Source: Arenibacter nanhaiticus
GTDB lineage: Bacteria > Bacteroidota > Bacteroidia > Flavobacteriales > Flavobacteriaceae
NCBI RefSeq assembly: GCF_900141935.1
Contig: NZ_FQYX01000036.1
Location: 1-34,932, forward strand
Reading direction: 5' to 3'
DNA: 34,932 nt
A model generated the notes under the pieces. The model searched no databases. It worked only from the letters and a program-made list of their open reading frames with translations, and was not told the DNA's origin. The first letter of the stretch is position 1. Every line of letters starts with the position of its first letter. Positions 1 through 9,252 of the stretch are shown piece after piece. The position numbers were made by a program, and so were the translations under genes.

Positions 1-56
1 TTAAGAAGAGGTTTAAATAAGTCTTTCTGATGCTGTGAAGGTGATTTTCCAATCAT
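1..56 (-). CDS. IS5-like transposase, N-terminal end only (runs off window)
   Basis: On the minus strand an ATG at 56-54 opens a frame that stays open to the window edge and encodes MIGKSPSQHQKDLFKPLL. This matches, from memory, the usual start of IS5/IS1182-like Bacteroidota transposases, which begin with M-x-GK, then Q-x-DLF-x-P, then a leucine-rich stretch. Only 18 residues are visible, so the DDE residues and intactness cannot be judged. The IS630 element begins 37 bases upstream of this start and may have separated the gene from its own left inverted repeat and promoter. Confidence 0.45.
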   Translation of the reverse strand, partial: MIGKSPSQHQKDLFKPLL

Positions 57-93
57 TCATTGCAAGGTTTTCTTTACAAGATAGTGATTTATA

Positions 94-1212
94 CCAATTA
101 TAATTTAAAACAAGCTTTAAATGTTTTTGTATAAAACTCAAAATGCACAATGTTGATTATGTTCTCGTTGTTAATTTCTGTTTTAACAGTATGATTTAGC
201 CACCCCCTTAAGTTCTTTTAAGTTTCCAAACGTTTTGTTTTTAAATCGTTCTTTTAAATAATGCCATACCTTTTCGCACAGGTTTAGTTCTGGGGTATAT
301 GGCGGTATTCTTATGAGTTTAATGTTGTCAGGGATATCAATATTTTTAGTGGAATGAAAGCCCGTATTGTCTATGACCACAATTTTTAGCTCCTCTGGTT
401 TATATAATGAAAACTCTTTGAGGTTAGCTTCAAAAATAAGCGTATCAACACCTTCTACCTCCCAAGTAAAATGGCTTCCGTCAATTGGGGAATAGCTTCC
501 GTACAAATATGTGTTTTAAAAAGCTTGTTGGTAATTCACTATGGGTTTCACTCCCTTAGCAGTAAGTGAGGTGCCTACATGGGTCATCAGCCCAAACCGA
601 CTTTCATCTAGAAAATAAAGGTTAACCGATCTATAGTCCTTATTAAGACTTAATCTTAATTTCTCTAAGGTATTAGGGAGTTTTTTTGAAGACCTCTAGG
701 GCCTGTTCGTCTTTTTTGTAATGTGATTTTCTTGGATGCTTTTTCTTGGTTTTAAAGTGGCGTATCAAATAGGCTCTTAAGGTTTGGTATTTAATGTCTT
801 GGCCATGGTGTTCCTTGACCCAGTCAACGGCATGCCAATAACCCAAAAGTGGATCTTTCGAGTCATTTACTTTGGCTTCTAGTGCCTTGTGGAGATGTTC
901 ACTTATGGCACCCTTATAGTTTCCACCACTTTGAAGTGTTGTCAAGGAATCGAAACCAAATTCTTTATACTGTTTTATCCAGGTCTTTAGTGTTGAATGT
1001 CCTACACCGATAAATTCTGCTAAATCTGCTTGACGCTTAAATTTATCTTTTTTCAAGAGTATAAGACTTTGGATACGCTGGCGAACCTTAAAAGACGTAT
1101 TAGTCTTAAAGGCTTTTTCTAAAGTTTCTAAACTCTCTTCTATCTCTATTTTTGATGTCATTCCCATAACCGAAAGATAATAATATTTAAGCCAACTTTA
1201 AAATACAATTGG
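94..1212 (-). mobile_element. IS630-family insertion sequence, about 1.12 kb, inactivated
   Basis: The ends form an imperfect inverted repeat. The left end reads CCAATTATAATTTAAA from 94, and the right end read backwards from 1212 gives CCAATTGTATTTTAAA, with further matches (GCTT, AAAT) inside. Both ends are flanked by TA (92-93 and 1213-1214), the target duplication expected of IS630/Tc1-mariner elements. The single transposase gene inside reads on the minus strand and is broken. Length and layout fit the family. The exact boundary is uncertain by one or two bases because the match continues into the TA. Confidence 0.75.
183..1167 (-). pseudogene. IS630-family transposase, frameshifted and with a premature stop
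   Basis: The N-terminal part (start at 1167) is a helix-turn-helix region with a typical IS630 pattern (QADLAEFIGVGHSTLKTWIKQ). The frame ends at 673-675, just after a run of seven A on the coding strand (681-687). Skipping one base there continues the protein through the first DDE aspartate motif (YFLDESRFGL), until an in-frame TAA at 516-518. The same frame then resumes with the second aspartate (VVIDNTGFH) and the PELN-x-x-E-x-VW glutamate motif to the end at 183. Catalytic motifs are therefore present but split over three pieces. A7 could be a slippage site, but the extra TAA argues for a dead gene. Confidence 0.8.
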
Positions 1213-1353
1213 TATTACTTGCAATTAAAGACATCCAAAAAGAGCTTATTTCAAGCGTAAAAAACTAAAAATAAACAACTTAAAGACATTTTAAGGAGAA
1301 ACTAAATATAATATTTCACAAACCGTTCCAAAAAAACGGAACACCCCAAAACA

Positions 1354-1390
1354 AAAAAACCTGATGAACATTTAGTCCATCAGGTTTTTT
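1354..1390 (-). terminator. Rho-independent terminator ending the glycan operon
   Basis: AAAAAACCTGATG (1354-1366) pairs with CATCAGGTTTTTT (1378-1390) around a loop of about 11 bases. On the minus strand the stem is followed by a T run, as expected for termination downstream of the GH92 gene ending at 1418. The symmetric A/T flanks make it potentially bidirectional. A smaller CCGTT/AACGG hairpin lies just outside at about 1323-1340. The rest of 1213-1353 shows nothing I can name. Confidence 0.8.
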
Positions 1391-1417
1391 GTTAAAAATA
1401 GTAGGTTATAAAAAAGG

Positions 1418-3652
1418 CTACTCTTCCAATAAAAACTCTAAGCTTTTTGCTTTTACCAATTCTTGGTGTTCGATAAAATACCCGTTATGGGATTTTCCTT
1501 GAACCTTTATCTCTTTAATAAATTGATTCTCTTCAGACACGTTCGAAGTGATTACCAATTTTTCCTCCCCATAATATTCTGGGTCTAGATGAATCGTTAT
1601 CTTATTGAATTTTGGCGATGTAATGGTATAGGTAGTATTTGCCGGATTTACAGGGTAAATTCCCATCATAGAGAACACCGCCCATGCAGACATGGTTCCC
1701 GTATCGTCATTTCCTGGCAATCCGTCCGGGCTATTTTTAAAATATGTTTTTAACAATTCAGAGACCATTTTCTGGCTACGCTTCTCTTCTCCTTTCACAT
1801 AATTAAACAGGAAAGGGTAAGCTATATCCGGCTCATTGGCCATATCGTACTGTCCTTTATCAAAAACATCCTGTAATCTATTTACAAAAGGTTTTGGACC
1901 TCCCATAAGCTTCATTAGCCCTTTGACATCATGAGTTACCATAAAGGTATATTGCCATGCGTTTCCTTCTATAAAGCCCAAGTTCTTTTCAAAATTAGCC
2001 CCCGATGCTGGGTTATAGGGCGTCAACCAACTGCCATCATCATTTTTAGGCCTAAGCAGATTATACTCCTTATCAAAAAGTTTTCTGTAGGAAATAGACC
2101 TTTTAGAGAAACGCTTATAATCGGACTTTTTCCCTAGGGCCTTGGCCAATTGTGCAATAGCGTAATCCGAAATATTATATTCCTGGGTCGTAGAAACCGA
2201 TCCGCTATTAGTGGTTTTCGTAGTTAGGTATCCCTTTTCTATATAATCCTTTAAGCCTGGACGAAGTGGATTCCCTTCTATCTGATCGGCACTTTTTACC
2301 ATGGCCGTATAGGCCTTTTCTACATTAAAATCAGTAATACCCTTTAAATAAGTATCTGCAATGATAATTCCCGCCGGATCGCCTACCATCGTAGTTGTTT
2401 CCGTGGCATTTAATTCCCATTTAGGCAACCATCCGCTTTCATCATAGATCTGTAACATGCTTTTTACCATATCCGATTGTTGGGACGGGTATATCAAACT
2501 CATCAATTGATGTAGGTTTCTATAAGTGTCCCATAACGAAAATACCGTATAACGAGTATCATCGGTCCTTAAGGTTTCCCTCGTTTTCATTTTCGGATAC
2601 TCCCCATTAAAATCATTTAGCGTATTAGGGTGAATTAAAGTATGATATAGTGCCGTATAAAACTTCACCTTATCCTCTTCCAAACCACCTTCCACTTCTA
2701 TTTTAGAAAGGTAATTGTTCCAATTCTCCTTGGCTTCGACTAAAATTTGATCAAAAGACTGGGTCGCTGTTTCTTTTTCTAGATTTTCACGGGCATTTTC
2801 GATACTTACGTAAGAAACACCGATTTTCATCTCTACAACTGTTGGTTCGCTAAAATTATAACGCATATAGGTTCCTATACTATCCCCGACAACTTCTTTG
2901 GTAAAGCCTTTCATTATCCTTTCCTTCCCATTATACCCCATCCATTCGGCTTCTGCGCCCTTGTAAGTCGTTGGTTTCTTCCAAACACCAAACTCGTCGG
3001 CAGGTTTTGAAAATTGTGCTACGAAATATACAGGATAGGCTTCTTCTGGTTTGTAATAGCAAAAAGAGCCCACACTGCGCACACCTTCTATTTCGGTTGG
3101 GGAAACAACTTTAACAGAGGCCCCTTGTTCGTTGGTAAGCCCTAAACCAAGATTAATAAGGATGTTAGCATCTCCCTTAGGGAAAAAATACTTGCTTACC
3201 CCTACCCTGGTCGTTGCCGTTGCTTCTACTTTAATGTCGTAATTATCTAGGGTATTAGAATAATAACCCACCTTGGAAACCTCATTAGAATAAGACGTAC
3301 CGTATTTTAAGTGATCTACTTCCAGTGCTCCTGTAGTTGGCATTGCCAAAATAACACCCAATTCCGGACAGCCAACACCACTAAGATTTACATGGCTAAA
3401 GCCAGTTAAAAAGGTATTCTCATGAACGTAGGGAGTAGACAGCCAACGGCTGTCTTTTTCCAATGGCATATTTTTAGGTCCCGCCACATTAAAAGGCGAA
3501 ACACTGACCATACCCCTAACGGCAATTGGCCCAGGATTGGTAGTACCAAAATTGGACGTTCCTATAAATGGATTTACGTAATCGACCGGCTTTTTCTGGG
3601 CAAATAGTCCAGTTGAAAAAACCGCCACTAATAAAAGAATTTTATACTGCAT
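1418..3652 (-). CDS. GH92 family glycosidase A (alpha-mannosidase type)
   Basis: A 744-residue secreted GH92 protein, expected to be a calcium-dependent inverting exo-alpha-mannosidase. A Sec signal peptide (residues 1-18, ending LFA-Q) without a lipobox suggests a soluble periplasmic or exported enzyme. The N-terminal domain opens with VDYVNPFIGT, and the (alpha/alpha)6 domain carries YNISDYAIAQ, EGNAWQY and the SPDG...GNDDTGTMSAW block. Aligned to the neighbouring GH92 proteins, E562 of EGN sits at the catalytic-acid position and D649/D650 in the base loop. It lacks about 22 residues that carry the His-Glu pair in paralogue C, so alpha-1,2 specificity is not expected; alpha-1,3 or alpha-1,6 linkages are possible. 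It is the last gene of the operon, 46 bases after GH20 and directly before a terminator. Family assignment is firm; linkage is inferred. Confidence 0.9.
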   Translation of the reverse strand: MQYKILLLVAVFSTGLFAQKKPVDYVNPFIGTSNFGTTNPGPIAVRGMVSVSPFNVAGPKNMPLEKDSRWLSTPYVHENTFLTGFSHVNLSGVGCPELGVILAMPTTGALEVDHLKYGTSYSNEVSKVGYYSNTLDNYDIKVEATATTRVGVSKYFFPKGDANILINLGLGLTNEQGASVKVVSPTEIEGVRSVGSFCYYKPEEAYPVYFVAQFSKPADEFGVWKKPTTYKGAEAEWMGYNGKERIMKGFTKEVVGDSIGTYMRYNFSEPTVVEMKIGVSYVSIENARENLEKETATQSFDQILVEAKENWNNYLSKIEVEGGLEEDKVKFYTALYHTLIHPNTLNDFNGEYPKMKTRETLRTDDTRYTVFSLWDTYRNLHQLMSLIYPSQQSDMVKSMLQIYDESGWLPKWELNATETTTMVGDPAGIIIADTYLKGITDFNVEKAYTAMVKSADQIEGNPLRPGLKDYIEKGYLTTKTTNSGSVSTTQEYNISDYAIAQLAKALGKKSDYKRFSKRSISYRKLFDKEYNLLRPKNDDGSWLTPYNPASGANFEKNLGFIEGNAWQYTFMVTHDVKGLMKLMGGPKPFVNRLQDVFDKGQYDMANEPDIAYPFLFNYVKGEEKRSQKMVSELLKTYFKNSPDGLPGNDDTGTMSAWAVFSMMGIYPVNPANTTYTITSPKFNKITIHLDPEYYGEEKLVITSNVSEENQFIKEIKVQGKSHNGYFIEHQELVKAKSLEFLLEE

Positions 3653-3698
3653 TGTTAAAAGTTAATTTACACTTTAAATGTTACTGAAGAATATATTA

Positions 3699-6029
3699 CT
3701 ATTCTACGATTACCTCATCTATAAACATCCAGGCTTTACCCCCAGTTGGCGGTGTACTTAGATTTGTCGCTATGACCTTAATATACCTAGCAGATTGTTT
3801 TTCCAAATCGACCACAAAATCTTTTAATTCCGAATTGATATTTGCCGCAAACCCTCGTTTAACAATACCCGCGTTTTTAAATGTTTTGCCATCTGAAGAT
3901 AACATAACCTCTACCTGAATAGGAAAATAGATTCCAGAACCTTGATTTTCGAGTGTACCAACGGTAATCTTCTCTATTGCTGTAGGTGCTTCCATATCTA
4001 TCACCAACGCCATATGATCGCCGAGCCAGCCCTGCCATTGTCCGTCATGGAAATTCATAGATCCCCTTACAACATTTACCATTCCAATTTCCTTGCCTCC
4101 TTGGTAGCTGTCATGGTATTTGTTTAAATAGGTTACTGGTTTCCCTACTGCCTTGTGATAATTAATTGTTTTTTCGAACAGTACACCAACTGGTGTACCA
4201 TCCTTAAAAACCTGTGCTTTTATTTCTGTCGTCTTATTAACAACAAAAGGCTTAGCATACTTTTTAGAAGCTACAGTTATATCGCTACCATCTAGAGAAT
4301 AACGAATATCTGCCTCTGGAAATTCGTTTTTAAGAGCTATAGAAAGGGCACCGTTCTCTTCATCTACATTCACTTCTGTTGTAACCTGATAGGCACTCTT
4401 GGCATAGTTAATTCCCATGATATCATACCGGTCAAATAAGCTGACCACACGCTGGGAGAAATCGACCCAATCTTTATTCGCTTTGGTACTCCAAACCGCT
4501 TCGGCCATAGCAGCTAAACGCGGATAGGTCATATATTGAGCTTGGGCATTGTCAGGCATAAATTCAGTCCACATATTCGCCTGACCTCCCAATACATGCT
4601 TGGCCTGTTCGGGGGTCATCCCTTCCACAACTGGATCAAACTCATATACCTTGCTCAAAGGCAAATAACCTCCCCATGCCATAGGCTCAGCTTCTCGGCT
4701 ACCTTGGTAATAATCAAAATAACTATGAGATGTTGGGGTCATCACCACATCATGTCCGGCTTCGGAAGCTTCGATTCCTCCTTTAAACCCACGCCAGCTC
4801 ATCACTGCGGCGCCTGGCGCCAATCCACCTTCCAAAATCTCATCCCAACCAATTAATGTCCGTCCATTAGAACTTATAAAACGTTCCATCCTACGAATAA
4901 AATAGCTCTGTAATTCCTCTACATTAGCAAGATCTTCTTCCTTTACCCTTCTTTTACAATCTGGACAAACTTTCCAATTAGTCTTAGTTGCCTCATCGCC
5001 TCCAACATGAATGTATTGTGATGGGAACAATTCCATTACTTCTGTCAAAACATTTTCTAAAAACTCAAAAGTTGTTTCTTTCCCTGGGCAATAAATTTCA
5101 GTAATTGGCCAAACCCCACCTGAGGGGACCATGATAGGTTTTTGAAAACAAGACAATTCTGGGTATGACGCTATAGCACTCATAACATGGGCAGGCAATT
5201 CTATTTCAGGCACCACATTTATTCCTTTACTCGTAGCATAGGCGACTATTTCCTTGATATCTTCTTGGGTATAAAATCCGCCATAGGTCGCTTTCTCTCC
5301 CAATTCAGGTGTAAACCTGGCATCCCAATGTTTATCTTCCTGATCTACCCTAAAAGCACCAACCTCGGTTAATTTTGGATATTTTTTAATTTCTATTCTC
5401 CATCCTTGGTCATCTACCAAATGAAGGTGTAGCGTATTCATTTTTAAAAACGCCAATTGATCTATAGTAGCTAGTATATACTCCTTATCAAAGAAGTGCC
5501 TAGAAACATCCATCATAAATCCGCGCCATTTAAATCGGGGGCTATCAGTAATCTCAACCGTAGGAATATCCCAATTTACATTGGCCACGAGCTCGTTACT
5601 TTCTATGCTTACTGGTAATAGCTGCCTTACGCTTTCAAGGCCATATAAAAAACCTACCTTCCCCTTTGCTGTTATAACCACCTTGTCTTCAGAAACCTTT
5701 AATGTATAGGCCTCATCTTCCATCGCCGCATCCAAGGATAACTGCACAAAATTATTCTTTGGCGCCGTATCAACCACTTCTAAATCCCATGCTGCTGCCT
5801 TAGAAAACTTATCAAGTAAGACAGATGTAACATCGGTCTGGTCATTGGCCACTACAATTTTGGTGTCCTTGGTAAACCTAAAAGCTCCTTCTTTAAATTG
5901 TATCTCCGATGGCCTCGGGATAATCTTAACATCAGTTTCACTAAATGTGGTTTTGCTTTCTTCTCCACAACCTACTAGGATTAAAAGGAAAAACAACCAT
6001 GAAAATTGTACAATTCTACTACTCATCAT
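3699..6029 (-). CDS. GH20 beta-N-acetylhexosaminidase lipoprotein with two C-terminal modules
   Basis: A 776-residue lipoprotein that should release terminal beta-linked GlcNAc (or GalNAc) by substrate-assisted catalysis. The signal peptide ends in the lipobox LVGC (lipidated Cys21). A GH20b-type N-terminal domain (about 35-160) precedes the TIM barrel. The barrel shows HLHLVDDQGWRIEIK near residue 200 and the catalytic Asp345-Glu346 pair in HVGGDEAT. Residues about 560-630 form a chitobiase-type C-terminal domain (IRYSLDGS...). The last 140 residues are an F5/8C-like module ending in AWMFIDEVIVE, also found on GH92 B and on the lipoprotein at 18865. It lies between two GH92 genes in the operon, fitting removal of antenna GlcNAc from N-glycans. 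Activity is well supported; the natural substrate is inferred. Confidence 0.92.
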   Translation of the reverse strand: MMSSRIVQFSWLFFLLILVGCGEESKTTFSETDVKIIPRPSEIQFKEGAFRFTKDTKIVVANDQTDVTSVLLDKFSKAAAWDLEVVDTAPKNNFVQLSLDAAMEDEAYTLKVSEDKVVITAKGKVGFLYGLESVRQLLPVSIESNELVANVNWDIPTVEITDSPRFKWRGFMMDVSRHFFDKEYILATIDQLAFLKMNTLHLHLVDDQGWRIEIKKYPKLTEVGAFRVDQEDKHWDARFTPELGEKATYGGFYTQEDIKEIVAYATSKGINVVPEIELPAHVMSAIASYPELSCFQKPIMVPSGGVWPITEIYCPGKETTFEFLENVLTEVMELFPSQYIHVGGDEATKTNWKVCPDCKRRVKEEDLANVEELQSYFIRRMERFISSNGRTLIGWDEILEGGLAPGAAVMSWRGFKGGIEASEAGHDVVMTPTSHSYFDYYQGSREAEPMAWGGYLPLSKVYEFDPVVEGMTPEQAKHVLGGQANMWTEFMPDNAQAQYMTYPRLAAMAEAVWSTKANKDWVDFSQRVVSLFDRYDIMGINYAKSAYQVTTEVNVDEENGALSIALKNEFPEADIRYSLDGSDITVASKKYAKPFVVNKTTEIKAQVFKDGTPVGVLFEKTINYHKAVGKPVTYLNKYHDSYQGGKEIGMVNVVRGSMNFHDGQWQGWLGDHMALVIDMEAPTAIEKITVGTLENQGSGIYFPIQVEVMLSSDGKTFKNAGIVKRGFAANINSELKDFVVDLEKQSARYIKVIATNLSTPPTGGKAWMFIDEVIVE

Positions 6030-6147
6030 TCTCTTATTAATTTTAACAATCTTACAATAAATACTCTAGACCAAAGTTTTAATCAAAAAAAATACTTATT
6101 TAACCAATCTAACATATATTTTCTTTGTTGACAAAAACAAAACTGGC

Positions 6148-9100
6148 TTAAAAAACATTAATTTCATCGATAAACAGCCATACTTTTTGTCCGCTTGCCC
6201 CATGCCATTCGGGAGCATTACCAAAAGGGGTTATTTTAATCCTTAACCACCTATATGATCCCTTTAAAGCTAGGGTATGTCGTACCACTTCCTTCGGCAA
6301 ATCTTCCGTGTAAAGAATCTCTTTTTGAGCAATTAAGGTTAAATTATCCTTACTATTTCCGCCATATACGGAAATGGTTTTTGCCGGAAATATCCAAGAG
6401 CCAACATCTGTCAGTACTCCTAGGGAAATACCGTTTAATGCTACTTTCTCCCCTAAATTAAGATACAATTCAATGTTGCCTTTTATCCCGGTCCATTTGC
6501 CATCGCCATAACTACTGCTTCCAAAAACCTCATCAAAAAGAGTACTTCCATCCCCTTTGCCATAGGCGGTATCGGGATTTACCATATCTACTTTTGGATA
6601 ACCCTTTTTCAACGAAGGAAAAACACTTTTCACCAAAGGCTTTTCATATACTTTACTAGGGTTTAACCCTTCCTTTACAGCTATGGCCTTTAAAACCGCA
6701 TCCGAAGTAACGGTAATTGGCGCTATATAAAGGCTAGATTTTTGGGTTGGCGTACTACCATCTAAGGTATAATAAATGGAAGCGTCGGACTCATTACTCT
6801 TTAATTTAACCAAGTGCTTATCGGCAAAAAATGCTCTTTCATTGGTATCAAATGGCGCTAATGCGGCAATTACCGGAATTTTCACAGTACTTTCATTTAG
6901 TTTCCCCACAGCAGTACTTTCATCACTTGCCCCCCATTTTTTGTTAGGCTTGGGTCCCATGGTAAAAACTATTGAACCACCTTTTATAATATCCTTATGG
7001 TAAATAAAATTCTTATCGTAGGTTTTTCCATTAAGAAGAACGGATTGCACATATATATTCTCTTCACTCAAGTTTTCTGCACTAACCACAAAGCTATTGC
7101 CGTTTTCAAGGTGTATACTAGCTTTCTCGAAATAAGGTGCCCCTAACTGGTATTGCAAGCTACTTGGCGACAAGGGATAAAACCCTAGTGTACTAAAGAT
7201 ATACCAAGCCGACATCTGTCCCAAATCTTCATTATTGACCATTCCATCTGGCCGATCAGAATACATGGTACTAATTACCTCGTGGACATATTTCTGGGTT
7301 TTCCATGGCTGCCCAACAAAGTTATATAGATATGGCATATGATGTCCAGGCTCATCACCATGGCCATATTTTCCAATAAAGCCAGAGATATCTACGTGTT
7401 GCACACCACCAAGCTGAGTCGTATCGGTAAAAACGCCATCTAACCAAGCAGCGTATTTTTCTTTACCGCCATGAAGGCGAATAGCCCCTTCCATATCTTG
7501 TGGCGTATAGGCAGAATATGCCCAGATATTTCCAGACACATAATTGGTAACCAATTCATCCCAAATACTAAGATCCATTAGATTTACATCTCCGTTACTG
7601 TATTTTGGCAATAGATAACCCGAGGAGGGATCGAATAAATTTCTATATCCTATACTTCTTCTTTTAAACAATTGTGCATCGGCATCCTTGCCTAATTTTT
7701 TTGCAACTTCCGAAATAACGAAATCATGGTAGTTGTATTCCGTAGTTTTGGAAACAGAACTTCCGGTCTCACTGGTTACATAACCATAATTAATATAATC
7801 TTCCAATCCACTAACATCATAGACCGCACTGTGTTTTGTCAAATCAAATGCCGCTCCCCTCATGGATGCATACGCCTGCTCATGGTCTATCCCCGGAATA
7901 TCCTTTAAAACCGCATCTCCAATTACAGAAGCCGTAGTGTACCCAATCATACAACTATTGTCAAACCCAAAAAGTTCCCAAACAGGCTGACCTACATTTG
8001 CTTCGGTGTCCCTAGAAACCATACTATTTACAATAGCAGCGGTTCTTTCTTGAGAAATAATCGTCAATAACGGATTTAAGGCTCTATAAGTGTCCCAAGT
8101 AGAGAAATTACTGTATTGAACATGCTTCGAATGCAACTTCTTTCCTTCTACTACATATTGACCATCTACATCCGAAATAATATTTGGACCAATAAAGGCG
8201 TGGTACATAGCGGTATAAAAAGTACGCTTTTTGGTATCGGATACTACCTCGTCTAACTGAATCTTGTTCAATTCTTGATTCCAAGTCGATACTGCTTCAT
8301 CCAAGGCAGTATCAAAGGTTTTTCCTTTGGCCTCTGCCAAGTAATTTTTTTCAACCCCGTCATAACCCGTTGGTGACAAGGTGACTACAATTTCTAATTC
8401 TTCCCCTTTTTCAACAGTAAAAGAAACTAGAGCCTTTGCCTTAGCAGCCGTTAAGCTAGTCTCATTTACCACTATATCATTATTGGTAATACTAAATTTC
8501 TTGAACGGTTTAGAGAATTTAGCGCTGAAATACATAAAGCGAAACTTATCGCCCCCCATATTCACCTTTTTATATCCTAAAACCTCCGTATCGGACACTT
8601 TACTAATAGAGGTTTCCATAGCCTTCTCCATCAATGCATGGGTGGGATCAATAACGATATCTGTAACTCCTTCTTGGTTAAAGGTGTATTTATGAAAACC
8701 AGACCTTGTGGTTGCAGTCAAGGCTACATCTATTTTATAATCTTCCAAACTAACACCGTAATACCCGGCATAGGCCTTTTCTGATTTATGGGTAAAACGA
8801 GACCTATAACTAGTGTCTACCTCAGCATCGCTACCGGCATAAGTGGTATTTTTACCCATGGTAGGCATTATCAATATATCGCCCAATCCAGAAAGTCCGG
8901 CCCCACTAATGTGGTTATGTGCAAACCCTTTGATAATAGTGTCAGAATAGTGATACCCGGAACACCAGTCCCAATCTTTAAAATCGTTCGACGGACTCAA
9001 TTGTACCATCCCATATGGAGTTGTTGCACCTGGAAATGTATGCCCATGAGCATCTGTACCTATCATAGGATCTACATACTGTGTCAAGGCCAAAACTTCT

Positions 9101-9174
9101 TTTGATTGCTTTTTAGTTTTTGTACAGGAAAAAACAAGCAAAATAAGCCCTAGCATAATCATTATATTACGCAT
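6148..9174 (-). CDS. GH92 family protein B, lipoprotein with non-canonical active site
   Basis: A 1008-residue lipoprotein (lipobox LVFSC, Cys17), larger than its paralogues because of about 250 extra C-terminal residues. The GH92 core is clear: QYVDPMIGTDAHGHTFPGA, EYNYHDFVISE, HGDEPGHHMPYLYN and NNEDLGQMSAW. Where paralogues A and C have EGN with the catalytic acid, this protein has VSGN (Ser547). The His-Glu pair of alpha-1,2-mannosidases is also missing. Asp650 of the base loop is kept. After the core come a chitobiase-type module (YYTLDGSTPT...) and an F5/8C-like module ending VWLFIDEINVF. It is separated from GH92 C by a terminator hairpin and lies 118 bases before GH20. It could be a phosphomannosidase-type enzyme whose leaving group needs no acid, an enzyme with an alternative acid, or a binding protein. 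The fold is secure, the function open. Confidence 0.87.
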   Translation of the reverse strand: MRNIMIMLGLILLVFSCTKTKKQSKEVLALTQYVDPMIGTDAHGHTFPGATTPYGMVQLSPSNDFKDWDWCSGYHYSDTIIKGFAHNHISGAGLSGLGDILIMPTMGKNTTYAGSDAEVDTSYRSRFTHKSEKAYAGYYGVSLEDYKIDVALTATTRSGFHKYTFNQEGVTDIVIDPTHALMEKAMETSISKVSDTEVLGYKKVNMGGDKFRFMYFSAKFSKPFKKFSITNNDIVVNETSLTAAKAKALVSFTVEKGEELEIVVTLSPTGYDGVEKNYLAEAKGKTFDTALDEAVSTWNQELNKIQLDEVVSDTKKRTFYTAMYHAFIGPNIISDVDGQYVVEGKKLHSKHVQYSNFSTWDTYRALNPLLTIISQERTAAIVNSMVSRDTEANVGQPVWELFGFDNSCMIGYTTASVIGDAVLKDIPGIDHEQAYASMRGAAFDLTKHSAVYDVSGLEDYINYGYVTSETGSSVSKTTEYNYHDFVISEVAKKLGKDADAQLFKRRSIGYRNLFDPSSGYLLPKYSNGDVNLMDLSIWDELVTNYVSGNIWAYSAYTPQDMEGAIRLHGGKEKYAAWLDGVFTDTTQLGGVQHVDISGFIGKYGHGDEPGHHMPYLYNFVGQPWKTQKYVHEVISTMYSDRPDGMVNNEDLGQMSAWYIFSTLGFYPLSPSSLQYQLGAPYFEKASIHLENGNSFVVSAENLSEENIYVQSVLLNGKTYDKNFIYHKDIIKGGSIVFTMGPKPNKKWGASDESTAVGKLNESTVKIPVIAALAPFDTNERAFFADKHLVKLKSNESDASIYYTLDGSTPTQKSSLYIAPITVTSDAVLKAIAVKEGLNPSKVYEKPLVKSVFPSLKKGYPKVDMVNPDTAYGKGDGSTLFDEVFGSSSYGDGKWTGIKGNIELYLNLGEKVALNGISLGVLTDVGSWIFPAKTISVYGGNSKDNLTLIAQKEILYTEDLPKEVVRHTLALKGSYRWLRIKITPFGNAPEWHGASGQKVWLFIDEINVF

Positions 9175-9199
9175 GCTTAAAGAATTTTTACAAATACAT

Positions 9200-9232
9200 A
9201 AAAAAATGGTCGTTTTCTTACGACCATTTTTT
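9200..9232 (-). terminator. Perfect terminator-like hairpin inside the glycan operon
   Basis: AAAAAATGGTCGT (9200-9212) pairs perfectly with ACGACCATTTTTT (9220-9232) around a seven-base loop, and a T run follows on the minus strand. It lies between the end of GH92 C (9253) and the start of GH92 B (9174). It should end or attenuate transcripts from the upstream four genes, so the last three genes depend on read-through or on their own promoter. A weak -7 candidate TGTATTTG lies between the hairpin and the GH92 B start. Confidence 0.75.
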
Positions 9233-9252
9233 ATTTAACTGTTATACTTAAG

